Below, piece by piece: positions 37,662 through 47,311 of a stretch of 64,000 nucleotides of DNA; the first letter of the stretch is position 1; every line of letters begins with the position of its first letter. The notes beneath the pieces were generated by a model. It searched no databases. It saw only the letters and a list, made by a program, of their open reading frames with translations, and was not told the origin of the DNA. Source of the stretch: Isoetes taiwanensis. Lineage: Eukaryota; Streptophyta; Lycopodiopsida; Isoetales; Isoetaceae. The position numbers and the translations under genes were made by a program. Location: positions 35,897 to 99,896 of the forward strand of contig JAJEKV010000511.1 of the NCBI GenBank assembly GCA_021234155.1. The letters run 5' to 3'.

Positions 37662-37686
37662 AATTGAATTGAATTGAATTGAATTG
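37662..37686 (-). repeat. (AATTG)5 microsatellite, LINE 3' tail
   Basis: Five perfect AATTG units on the plus strand, or CAATT on the LINE's coding strand, at the 3' end of the LINE. Short-unit tails are usual for some non-LTR clades in place of poly(A), so this marks the 3' boundary of the element. Confidence 0.8.
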
Positions 37687-37777
37687 ATTATTCACGATCT
37701 CTTAAAGACCCTACGGTCTAGGAGACGAAATGTTTACATAGTAGACGCAATTCTTAAAAAAAACCTTATGACCTAGG

Positions 37778-38467
37778 CTACTTATTTAGTTGTGCATCAC
37801 GAACAAGCAACATTTCTGTGAGGAAATTTGCTAGCTTCCATGATGGCAACTGAAAAAAAGTATAAATATTCACACAATCTGTTTCCTGGATCTTGTGTCG
37901 CTCTCTTACAGATTTATAAGCTACACAACTAAGCAGAGCGTGATGCTCATCCTCTACTTCCCATGTCTGACACATCTGACATATGCGACTGGAACTTGGT
38001 AACTTATGCCACCTTCCACACTCGACTTGTAGGTGATGGGAGCTAACCCTCATCCGACAAATCTGGTGTCTAGATGACATAGACAGATGGTCTATCAAGT
38101 ACTGTTGTGCTGTGTACATAACCATGGGATTTATTTCACGCCTGTAAAAGTCCATCTTGCCTTGTGGATTGGCCCATAATCTCTCGATCACTTTGGTCCT
38201 GACAAGGTCCCGAATAGCTTCTTCTTGTGATGGCATATCGTTCATACTAATGTTCCATCTTTGCAGCCATAATTCTCCATCTGCATACCAGCCACTTTCC
38301 TTGCTTTCTTCCATTGCCTTATATGGTAGCCTTTCATGTGGTAAGGCTTTAACTCTGGTTACATAAACAAGGTATTGATAGATTGCCTCTCCCTCAAATG
38401 GCAACATACCAACTTCAGCAAGCATCATGGCATATGGTGTTTGGAGTTTAACTCCTAGCTCATCCAT
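37778..38467 (-). pseudogene. LINE ORF2 C-terminal region
   Basis: Open for 229 codons without recognisable catalytic residues. It carries CQMCQTWEVEDEHHALLSC, a CxxC...HxxxxxC zinc-like motif typical of the C-terminus of LINE ORF2 proteins downstream of RT. It ends with LVRDAQLNK and a stop at 37778. A poly-pyrimidine stretch at 38500-38550 separates it from the upstream fragment. Confidence 0.82.
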
Positions 38468-38568
38468 TAGATAGCGCTTTTGGACTGCTTCTATCTATCT
38501 ATATCTTTCCATTTTTTTTTTCTTTTTTTCCCTTTTTTTTTTTTCTTGCTACCCGGTCCCCATATCTG

Positions 38569-38871
38569 TCATCCATATAATATTACAGGCATAACTAAAG
38601 CTCGATATAAATGAAGCCGCATGGACCAGTCCCATAGCTGAATTTTTCTACATTTAGCTTGCATTGCGTATAAAGCTTTCTTTCCACCAACAATCCTCTT
38701 ATCTACAGCTGTATTCCATCTGTAATTTTCTGTTATCTCAATTCCCAAATATTTATAGCTATGAACATGTTCAATGGGCTTACCTTTAATCTGAAAAAAC
38801 ATGTTTTTTCCTCGTGCCAAACATCATAATTTTTGTCTTGTCGAGATTGACTGCCATTCCTGCTTGATCGC
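38569..38871 (-). pseudogene. LINE reverse transcriptase, post-active-site fragment
   Basis: Begins at the insertion junction with CDQAGMAVNLDKTKIMMF. After a one-base shift it continues FFQIKGKPIEHVHSYKYLGI, the conserved thumb region after the YADD site, then WNTAVDKRIVGGKKALYAMQ. It is the direct continuation of 47312-48296. Confidence 0.9.
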
Positions 38872-38875
38872 AAAA
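38872..38875. repeat. Target-site duplication AAAA, left copy
   Basis: Four A residues flank the left inverted repeat. The matching copy is 47308-47311. Keeping one copy restores the LINE reading frame exactly, which fixes the duplication at 4 bp. Confidence 0.82.
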
Positions 38876-38900
38876 AACACGATTGCAAATTAAACGGGAG
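38876..38900 (+). repeat. Left terminal inverted repeat (25 bp)
   Basis: Starts AACA, contains GATTGC and ends ATTAAACGGGAG. It matches the reverse complement of 47283-47307 with three mismatches. Confidence 0.9.
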
Positions 38901-38920
38901 TGTTGCAGCACTCCCGTTTC
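38892..38920. repeat. Hairpin overlapping the left inverted repeat
   Basis: The inner part of the left repeat, AAACGGGAGTG, is followed after six bases (TTGCAG) by its exact reverse complement CACTCCCGTTT. The right end has only a degraded version of the second arm (ATTGAAACGAGAG). Such subterminal dyads are common transposase-binding or strand-folding sites, but the role here is inferred. Confidence 0.8.
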
Positions 38921-38932
38921 AAAGATTCCCTT
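38920..38932 (+). repeat. Subterminal 13-mer, left copy
   Basis: CAAAGATTCCCTT occurs here and, inverted, at 47235-47247, about 45 and 61 bp from the two ends. It is the second conserved block of the element's ends. Confidence 0.78.
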
Positions 38933-39230
38933 GAAAAAAACAGCCTGATCTAGAAAATGACACTTTTTTCCTTCTAATTGGGAATTCCAATAGGCTTAAT
39001 TTTTTTTTACCTCATTTTTGGCCCCCTAGTGTAAAATAACTTGGAATTTGCCAAAACCAACACTTGAAAAGGGAAGAATTTAGACATGCTTTTGTATTCT
39101 CAAAAAGTACTATCTTGAAAACACCAGAATGTAGTGAATAAAATAATTATTATATAATGAAGAGTGTTTCAATGATACAATTTGTAACATCACATGGTGG
39201 TCAGTATTAATGTTTTTTGGAAAAGACAGA

Positions 39231-42200
39231 CTAAAGGTCCAAATCAAAGTCTTCATCATGCTTTTTGCTTGATTCTGCTGTGCCAGATTCTACAGTCTGA
39301 TCCTTTTCTTGTGCCTTACCCTTGTCTACTTGTGCAGTGTCTTCAGGAATGGTAGCTAGTGCCACTTCTTTCAGCTCTGCAAAAGTAGCTTCATCCTCTA
39401 AAGAGCTAGTGAATGGAGGCTGTATCTCAGAAGAGGTCAGCTTGGCAAAATCGGATGAGGATTTGGCCCCTAACTCTTGGTGCTCATCTGGTAGGGTAGG
39501 CAAGGCTGCCAGTCTCATCTTGATGAATTGCACAGCTTCTTTATCAATGTCCACTGCTACACAATTCCGGCCCTTCCTAAGTGCACAAGCTATTGTTGTA
39601 CCAGAGCCAGAGAAGGCATCAAGCACCCAATCTCCTGGACGTGAAAACATGTCTAGGAGATGGTTGATTAGCTTTTGAGGCTTCTGGTAGTGATTAACAA
39701 TTCTACCTTGTGCACTAGGGTCCTCAGAGCTTTTGAAGCACAGCTGGAAATTCCAACACATTAGAAAAATTCTGGCATGCTGCTGTGTTAAAATGCTCCA
39801 TGGTGCGTTTTCCATCGAAACTCCAGTAAGCAACATGGAGGTATTCAACCTTACTCAGCAATCTCGGCCCGCCGCCATGGTAGTTTATATTTGTTTTGTA
39901 CCTGTAGAAATGAGTAGTGTCACTAACGAAAACAGAACAAGAAACAAACAAAGAGAACAAGTGAAAGGCAATTATATTCTGGAATAGAAAACTAAAACAA
40001 AAAGAAGAAACAAGCCCAACGTATTCCAGAATAAAGTACTCACCAAACCAAATTCTCATAACCAGCTTGCACTGGGGATCCGAAGTGAGTTTTAAACGTG
40101 GACTCCACAAGGCCAGATTGCATGCTCGAGTGAAACACGACAAGACGCCAGTGCTTGGCCGTTGTGACTTGTTTGATGCCGTCGACGAAAGCGTTAAACT
40201 CTGAAAATTTAAAAGGCTGGTCGTCGTAACGGCTGTCCTTTAGTTTAAAGCCATAAGGAAGGTCCGCAATCACCAGTGTGAAATCTTGTGGCTTTACTGT
40301 CCCAACCAAATTAGTGCAGTCCCCGTGAATGATGGAAAACAAATTATTTTGGTCAAATAAATTAAACTTTTCATAATCAGAAGGCTCCACATCTAGAGTT
40401 CTCCTCTCTGCCAGTGTTCTTTCTTCTCGTGCCAGTCTGACAAGGTGCATAAAACCTTCTGGCAGGTCCTTATTTTTCTTCTTGTTCTGCAAACAAAGGG
40501 GAGATTGAGACAGAGACAAGTAAAGTATGACGTGTTTAGTCAGCGTACCCATCCTTCAAAATTTGGTGCGTACTGAAGCATACGCTCGTCGGATGTAGCT
40601 ATGGGATAAAGCTCCTTGCACCTCTCCCACGTCTCCACGTTGAGTTGCTCCATCAGACATGTCTGGCAGGTGATAACATTTTTTTGGCTAGAAAGAAAAA
40701 CACAACCTTTTTAGCAGTTGGAAAGAGAAAACGCGAAGTAAACTATCTTCCTGCCACCTAAAGTTATTCTAGAATACAAGCGCTGTAATCAATATTTTTC
40801 TTGTTGCAGAAGTGTATTCCAGAATACACTTTAACTGCAAAGAAGAAGCGAAAGTGTATTCTGGAATACACTTCTACAACGCAACAAGTTAGAGTGTGTA
40901 TTCCAGAATACGTTTTCGCTGACTCAAAGGAGTAAAAGTGTATTCTGGAATACACTTTTACACTACAAGAAGAGAGAACGTGTATTCTGGAATACACTCT
41001 CGTTCCATCGAGGGTGCGAAAGCATTTCCAGGACCACTAAATTGCTGTTATCTGGACAGAATTCTACAAGTGAAAAGGCAGCAATGATTGTATGCTTACT
41101 TGTGCAACTCCTTCGACATTTCTTCGAGTGTGAACTCCTTGTCCACCACCTTTTGCTGCGGGTCGTTCTAGTAATTTGCGTGGTCGGTGAACCCCCTGCA
41201 TCTCCCTCCAGACAGTGATGGTCATTTCCTTCTTTGGAACGTCGCTGCCTTTCTTCTTCTCCGACACCTTTCCCTTACTTTTTAGCTCACCGCGCTCAAA
41301 CATATTAAATATTTCGTTCTGAAGCTCCCAGATCTGCAAACAAATTAAAAAACTTAGAAGCTAGTTGCACACTAAATCTTATTCTGGAATACGCTTGTAA
41401 CCTTACCCGGCCATCCCTGAACGCTAGCTGAAACCAATTGTCATGACCAATGAGTGATGCCCGTTTGTTCGCCTCGTCGTATTTAAGGCAACACTCAATG
41501 GCACAAGCTTCTTTAAGTTCAAGGGAGTATTGTGCTTTTTTTTTTTTTTGAGATCCTCTCCATATTTTTCCTTGAAGATAACATATTCTCTGTGCATGAA
41601 TCTGATTTTGTCGACAAAGCTCATTTTTAACTTGTACTCGTTGTCAGCGTTGTGAGTGTTGGCAACGATTTTAGCTTCCTCGTCGGTCAAACCACGGTGG
41701 CGAGACGGAGAAGAACGGACAAGTACCTAGGATTCTTTTTTTTTTTCCTTGTATAGTTGCCTCCTTGCCTTTAAAGGCGTGGTTCCCACCCAAAACATAA
41801 TGCGTATATGTGTCCGCATTTTCTCTATCGTACTCTGCAGGAGTTGTGCACTGCTCTCTATCAACAAGAACAACAATTGGAGCTACATGTGCATTGGGAT
41901 TGCTCCGGATTCTGTCCTTGAGGTTCCTTAGGTGGTGCATATATCTTTCGAACTGCGTTGGTCGTTCTCCAAACTTCATTTTTGGAGGAAGCTTCATAGT
42001 CATGGACCTAAGCAAATAAATGACACCTTGCACAAATTTGTGCAGGTTTATTTCTTCCATTTTCTCTGCTGTTTTATCAACTTTTTTTTCTTTGATGGCA
42101 ACGCCAGGTGCTTTGCCTTTCCCCTTCTTCTTCTTGTGTGCATCCTCAGGAGCATCTTCTGTTTCAATGATAGCCGTTTTTCTTTTCTTAGGCTCTTTAG

Positions 42201-42799
42201 CAGCTATGGTTTGCCTCTGCTTCTTTGTTGGTGGTGGAGGTGGCTGCTCTTCAGAACCTGATGTACTCACGGATGGGCTCGCAGACCGTGATGGACTCCC
42301 TGATGGATTCCCTGGATCTTCCTCTTCCCCTTGTTCTGACTCGCTGTAGGGGAAGTCCTCGCCTCGTTATTGCCGAGCGTAATTAATGATGGCGAAGGCG
42401 ACCTCTTGTTTGTTCGTAGTGAGAAACATACTTATAAAGAGGATGTGGATTTACCTTCACAAGTCTAAGGTAGGATTCATCAACATGAATAAAGCCTTGA
42501 GATGTCTGAAAAGACAATCTCCCTCCCTTACCGGTCTGCCTTGACTACCTCACTCCACGGACGGGGATGGTGCCCCATGCAGACAAATTCCCCATCATCG
42601 TACCTTTTTTGGTTCCGGGCTCCGACGGACATGCGAGAAAAGTCGGTCTTTGTACTTTCCGAAGTACCCTTGTAAAAAACCATTGAGTTTGGAAGTTTTT
42701 AAATAAATGGCGCGCATCAGACTCCTCAACCCTTCTCGTGGGTGCGGTTTTAGACGATTTTAAGAGGCTTCTTACATTGTTGTTTCTTGCTGCCGTCAT
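39231..42799 (-). CDS. ParB-like domain / beta-class DNA methyltransferase fusion
   Basis: Five exons fit GT-AG introns: 42799-41407, 41333-41100, 40687-40549, 40486-40044 and 39901-39231, about 960 codons. The start is an ATG reading MTAARNNNVRSLLKSS. Next come a conserved-looking segment (FVCMGHHPRPWSEVVKADR, GFIHVDESYLRLVK), an acidic and Ser/Pro/Lys-rich linker, and a ParB/sulfiredoxin-like domain: PIVVLVD near 41883, VLGGNH at 41802-41785, then LTDEEAKIVANTHN. The methyltransferase follows with motif IV DLPYGF at 40264-40247 and motif I DAFSGSGTT at 39620-39594. The IV-then-I order is the beta class of amino-methyltransferases, which make N6-methyladenine or N4-methylcytosine; DLPY replaces the usual DPPY. 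ParB-methyltransferase fusions are familiar from phages and prophages. Frameshifts at about 42675, 42545, 41735, 41545, 41165 and 39745 and a TAA near 42376 interrupt the frame; two are at CCGG or CAGCTG. The tail ends acidic (DFDLDL). Confidence 0.85.
39960..40040. repeat. Two GTATTC/GAATAC inverted repeats in methyltransferase intron 4
   Basis: TATTCTGGAATA at about 39975-39986 and GTATTCCAGAATA at 40021-40033 match the core of the element's inverted repeat. Both lie inside the intron at 39902-40043, not in exons. Confidence 0.75.
40764..41000. repeat. Array of six inverted repeats in methyltransferase intron 2
   Basis: Copies at about 40764-40777, 40810-40831, 40850-40872, 40895-40913, 40933-40958 and 40978-40999. 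The best have 10 bp arms (AAGTGTATTC and GAATACACTT) around a 2 bp spacer, CA or TG. Spacing is 20-45 bp. All lie in the intron 40688-41099. Their regular dyad symmetry suggests a dimeric DNA-binding protein; the ParB-like or the transposase-like protein of the same element are candidates (inference). Confidence 0.9.
41379..41397. repeat. Single inverted repeat in methyltransferase intron 1
   Basis: CTTATTCTGGAATACGC, a partly degraded copy of the same motif, sits in the 73 bp intron between exons 1 and 2 (41334-41406). Confidence 0.75.
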
Positions 42800-42839
42800 G
42801 TGCAGGCAAATTGTGTGTAAACACGACCTTGTTAGAAAA

Positions 42840-43640
42840 AAAAATTGGCAAAGAACTATTCCGAATACAAAATGGCTTACAAAAAGGGAAAAAGAGGGCA
42901 AAAAGAGGACAAAATGTCAAAAAGCACGCGCAATCTTGGCAAAAAAAAGTGGTCTAAACAAGCTAAAAAATGCAGCAAGAATGCCTAAATTAACTAAAAA
43001 GCGGAAGGAAAAGTAACTACAAAACCTAAAAGTGTATTCGAATACACTTTTAAGCCTTCAGTGGAGGTGTGTATTGGGAATACACTTTAGCCTTGGAGAA
43101 TCTGAAAGTATTGGGAATACACTTTAACCGAAAGTGGAGGCTTAAAGTGTATTAGGAATACACTTTTGCCTCCACTCAAAGGCGGTGTATTCGGAATACA
43201 CTTTACTTTCAAATGCTTAAAGTGTATTCGAATACACTTAGCCTCCACTCGAAGCGAAAGTGTATTCGAATACACTTTCGCGATGGGAAGCGAAAGTGTA
43301 TTAGGAATAAGCAGAACATGCAAATGATTATGCGTTGTACTTTCTCTCCTTGACCTGTCCATGGTTTTCTCTATGTGAATCGGAATCTGATCTCGAATAT
43401 AATAATAGTATTTGCGCTGACTTCGACTTGAGCTCGGACGGAATCACGAATTGTAGAAATTTCCTTTTAAAGGTATCATTTTCGTCTTGCTCTTTTTCTA
43501 TGTGATCCGGAATACGTTCAGCTTTACTATCCTACTCTTGTGTATTCCAGAATAGCTTTTATTTTGACTTTCACTTGATTAGTACTGGAACTTCTACTTG
43601 TACTACGTGGGCGTGTATTCGGGAATAAGAAAAGCTCAGA
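42840..43640. promoter_or_regulatory. Divergent intergenic region with clustered inverted repeats
   Basis: The ~880 bp between the two divergent gene starts holds eight copies between 43029 and 43310 plus single copies near 42858, 43510, 43542 and 43612. Here the arms AAGTGTATT and AATACACTT are well kept, but the centre varies (TTCGAA, TTGGGAA, TTAGGAA, TTCGGAA) where the intron copies read TTCCAGAA or TTCTGGAA. A second dyad word, AGTGGAGGC / GCCTCCACT, alternates with them at 43048-43250. The position makes these likely operator or recognition sites for both promoters, though no TATA or start site is assigned. Confidence 0.8.
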
Positions 43641-43679
43641 CATGTAAAGTTTCTCAAATCTCTTTACTATTTTGCGGTT

Positions 43680-46600
43680 GTCAAGATGACGAACCGCCGT
43701 GAACAAGCTTCCACCACCTTTTGTTGTCTCAAGCTCGTGCGGTTCGAGGGACACGCTTTGGGAACAACGTCATTTCTAGTGAAGACCAGGCATTCTCCGG
43801 CTCCTACCCGCTTCATCGTTGTTGCTTCTCGAAGACACCCGAGTCCAAAGACAAAACAGGACTTCCACCACCCTTCCAACCGTCACCAAGTCCTCGTAGA
43901 CAGCGACCTGCGGCATCTCCTTCCAAAGAATCACCACCAGTTCGGAGCAGGTTGCCACCACCCTTTGTTCCATCCCCGGGACCTACTGAAGCTCCACAAC
44001 AAAGGGTGCTCAAGAACAAGCTACCCCCCCCTTTTGTAGTTTCGCCCCCTTCGTGCAAACATACAAGGAACACGTAGAGAAAACATGAGTAAGACTGTGA
44101 GATTGAGTACAATTTCTCTCACGGGACTTCACTACAAATGAGGACGACGCTCCAAAGATGCACTCCTCTTCACACAACAACGGTTGTGACACATGGATTT
44201 TGCAGAATTCCAGTCCGGCTCTAAAGGAGATGTTTGCAAGAACTCCTTTTCAAGATGGTACAAGAACGGTGATGCCACAACCTCTTATGGGCCATCACCA
44301 TCCTTTAACACTTTGTACCCCGCCTATTCCGGGAACAACTTCACGTGGTCATTTTTTCCTCTACAAGCACACCACTTTCGGGGACGAGGAGGAAGTCACC
44401 CCCAGAGTAGAAGTTTCATCAGAAGATGAAGACACCAACGAGGAACAAAGAGATTACATGTTCTCAAGCCAATCTTCAAAGAAATTCAAGGTGGATTTTG
44501 GTTTTGGGCGTGCTCCCTCAAGCAAGAAGAAGAAATCTTATGGATGAACACAAAATGAGGAGACTTTTGAGAACTAAATGCTGCTCATTGGGTTGCATCA
44601 ACAGATTTAATATGGCTAAATTACGGCGGTTAGAGACAACTTCTGGTTCCATGACATTGGCAGACCCGGAGAATGCCTACTTAGCTTATCATGTAAGACC
44701 AGACCGCAACACCTTCTTGCACTACATTAACCGTCAAGAAGTTTGCCAGAAATGCTTTATGGTTGTCCACCGTTTAGGGTCCACCAGAATGTCTAGAATA
44801 CACAAAAGATCGGACAAAAATCCAAAGCAATCGATGATCATTGTGGACCAAGAAGAGTTGTAACCATGCATGCCCTTCTCTGTGTGTCATGGATGGAGAA
44901 ATATTTTAGAGAAACATGTGAGAAGCTACCTAACAAAGGCAACATGTATCATTTAACCGATAACATCACCAAAAAGATGTTTTAATGAGTACAAAGAGAC
45001 TTGCACTCGGCTTCAACACATCTCTTACTCACACTTCACCGGTGTGGAAAAGTGAATTCGGCCTTGTGAAAATTCCTAGAAAACATAGAATGTCCGTTTT
45101 GCTCGAGGTGTGCGTAATTAAAGAGTCAACGAGAAACCGCAAAGACAGAGGGTCTAAAGAAGTAAGCTCATGTTCTCCAATCTCTCACTTGTTTGAGGAG
45201 AAAATGTTTTGACCTGATTTCTTCTCTGAGATATTGTGCAATGAGAACCTTGCGGACATATCGTGAACAACAAGCGGTGAGAGAGAAGAAAGCTTGCCAA
45301 GCATAGAAAAAAAGCTCTTGAGCGTCCCTTCGCAATACATGTCTATTGTGATTGATGGAATGGACCAAAAAAAAAACAACTCTACCACATTTCTTGAACA
45401 TTCCTAAGGATGTGCGAGGAGGAATGTTTTGTTAAGGTCCACCTTGTAGGAGCTATGGTCTTCAAAGGAAGTCTAAAGTGCAAAGTATTTTTGGCGTATC
45501 CAAACTTGCATGGTGACCCGAACCTCACAATTACAATTCTTAACAAGGTCTGTCGGCGAGCAAGAGCAATTACCACGAGTGCTTTATCCGCAACTTGACA
45601 ATACTACAAGGGAGAACAAGAATCAAACACTCTTTGCGTACTGTGCCATGTTAGTGGAGCTAGGGATCTTTAGAAAAGTGAAGCTTGGTTTCTTACTTGT
45701 AGGCCACACTCATGATCAGATTGACCAAATGTTCAAGCAGATTTTACGTAGCCTTAGAAGGAAGAAGGCTTTTCGTCTTCCTTCTTTAGTTCGAATTATT
45801 GAAGATTCTTACACTCCTACTCCGGTGGTCGATCTTCTTAAAGAGGCGCTGATTTTAGAGAGTTTGTTTTCTCTCAACGTTCAAGCGAGAGAACAAGTTG
45901 TGAACAAGTTGAATGATCTCACCTTTCAAACATCATATCAAGTTCTACTTGAAGGATGGCCAAAGCTTCTTCTGAGGGGAAGAAGTATACCACAACTAAG
46001 GACTGGAGTCCACCAGAGGGATTACGCTTCCTTAAATACATTCCAGACACTTCCTTCATAGAGCGTGCTGAACAACTTCCTCTCAAAAATCCTAAGGAGT
46101 CCAAGCAGAAGAAAAGTACCCCAGAGTCATCCTTAAAAGCCATTGAAAATGGAATTTCCTCAGGCTTTAAGTACTTCTTAGAAGAAGATCGGATGTGGTG
46201 GAGTAATTTCTTTCTCGAACAGAAAATTGTTGTACAACATATAGCTCTAAGACAGTTGCAAGAACCATTTCAATGGCCTAACACCTTCCATCAACCCCAG
46301 CACCAAGCAGGTCCAAGCAGTGCTACATTTGCACCTGCAGTAGAAGACGAGGAGGACCGAGTCATGTACCTCGGACCAAGACGCAGGAATGAGCCTCAAG
46401 GTAATATCACAGAAATTACCAAAGGTATGCTAATTGCTCTTCCGACTGAGGAGGATGACAAAGGTCGACCGTTCTGGATAGCAAAAGTGCTTGACACAGT
46501 CAAGGAGGAAGGCTTAGTCACTAAACTCAAGATTCATTGGCTTGCAACACGCTCAGAAAATGCTTTTGAAGGTAGATATGAGTTAGAAATGAGAAGCCAA

Positions 46601-46931
46601 GGAAAAGGGAGAAAGTCCAAGAAGGTGGGTTGTAGGGACGAGCTAAACCTTAATGACGTGACTATTTTGTGCTATGATTTTAAATTGAAATCTGACAATC
46701 GTCTACGCCAGAAGACTATCAATTTGCTTAAAAAAGCTTGTAATTACGAAGAAGATGATGAAGAAGGTGGTGACAATGCTTCACCGATGCGTTGATAGTG
46801 ATGAGGAAGATAACTCAAGCACTTCCTCGGATGATGATGAAAGAAGTGAAGGTGATGACGATGGCATAAATGAATATGAAGACGTCCTGGATCCCTCTCT
46901 CATCACTCCTCACACTTTTGCACATAACTGA
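43680..46931 (+). CDS. Transposase-like protein with RNase H-like D-D-(H)D pattern
   Basis: The coding signal runs through several frames. (1) A proline-rich N-terminus with repeated LPPPFxxSP to about 44076. (2) A Ser/Lys segment to 44547. (3) A cysteine segment with KCCSLGC and VCQKC (44560-44860), probably zinc-binding. (4) YFRETCEKLPNKGNMYHL and KSEFGLVKIPRKHRM to about 45090. (5) A core with IVIDGMDQ at 45348-45368, QLDN at 45591-45602 followed by RENKN, and VGHTHDQIDQMF from 45699. (6) A C-terminal domain with FWIAKVLDT and LKIHWLAT (46460-46550). (7) A very acidic tail ending HTFAHN at 46931. DGMDQ, QLDN..NKN and GHTHxxID together are what I recall as the DUF7869-type family. The spaced acids resemble an RNase H/DDE fold, and with the TIRs they suggest the transposase (inference). 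Frameshifts near 44545, 45000, 45370, 45500, 45950 and 46790 interrupt this copy. Introns cannot be excluded. Confidence 0.72.
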
Positions 46932-47234
46932 GTCTTAGAAAAAGACTGTAAATTTTGCATGTGAATATGAAGATTCTATCTTCAAATTTTGAGAATACTA
47001 CAGTTTCAGTTACAGACTTACTTCAATTTTTTGTTAAATATTTTATCCTCTGAAATTAGAGTTTCTCTCTTTAAACATACTTGAAGAACATTCTATTTGC
47101 TAAGAAAAGTGACACTTTAAAAAAGTCAATTCTTTCGTTGCAAAAAAAAATTAGTCATTTGGGGGGGGTCAAAATAGAATTTCATGCATCTTTTTTTTTT
47201 TTAACCTCGTTTTACCCCCTTTTTGTAAAAAAAA

Positions 47235-47247
47235 AAGGGAATCTTTG
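47235..47247 (-). repeat. Subterminal 13-mer, right copy
   Basis: Reverse complement of the left block at 38920-38932. A palindrome GGAATATTCC lies next to it at 47249-47258. Confidence 0.78.
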
Positions 47248-47282
47248 AGGAATATTCCTTTTGCTCTCGTTTCAATGATTTG

Positions 47283-47307
47283 CTCCCGTTTAATACGCAA
47301 TCTTGTT
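47283..47307 (-). repeat. Right terminal inverted repeat (25 bp)
   Basis: Read on the minus strand it starts AACAAGATTGC and ends ATTAAACGGGAG, matching the left repeat at 22 of 25 positions. The element's last base is 47307. Confidence 0.9.
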
Positions 47308-47311
47308 AAAA
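47308..47311. repeat. Target-site duplication AAAA, right copy
   Basis: Matches 38872-38875; see the left copy for the frame argument. Confidence 0.82.

Larger units (their letters stand above)
37662..38875 (-). mobile_element. LINE (non-LTR retrotransposon), 3' part
   Basis: This is the downstream half of a LINE whose upstream half is at 47308-48370. It holds the RT C-terminal region with YKYLGIEI, a cysteine/histidine motif region and the AATTG tail. The split is caused by the DNA element at 38876-47307: removing it and one AAAA restores codons SFFCDQAGMAVNL across the junction. Confidence 0.92.
38876..47307. mobile_element. 8.4 kb DNA element with methyltransferase and transposase-like genes
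   Basis: An 8432 bp element beginning AACA and ending TGTT, with 25 bp terminal inverted repeats (22/25 matching), a 4 bp duplication and an interrupted LINE as host. It carries two divergent genes: ParB-like/DNA methyltransferase (39231-42799, minus) and a transposase-like gene (about 43680-46931, plus). Around 20 inverted repeats of the form GTATTC-NN-GAATAC lie between and inside them. The layout (TIRs, short duplication, RNase H-like protein) is that of a cut-and-paste transposon. I know of no described superfamily with this gene pair; KDZ elements carrying TET/JBP genes are only a conceptual parallel. Frameshifts in both genes mean this copy, as written, is not obviously active. Confidence 0.88.

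Noticed and set aside
41932-42349. Long plus-strand open frames opposite the ParB-like region
   Set aside because: They mirror the lysine/proline-rich minus-strand coding sequence and yield low-complexity Ser/Phe/Leu peptides.
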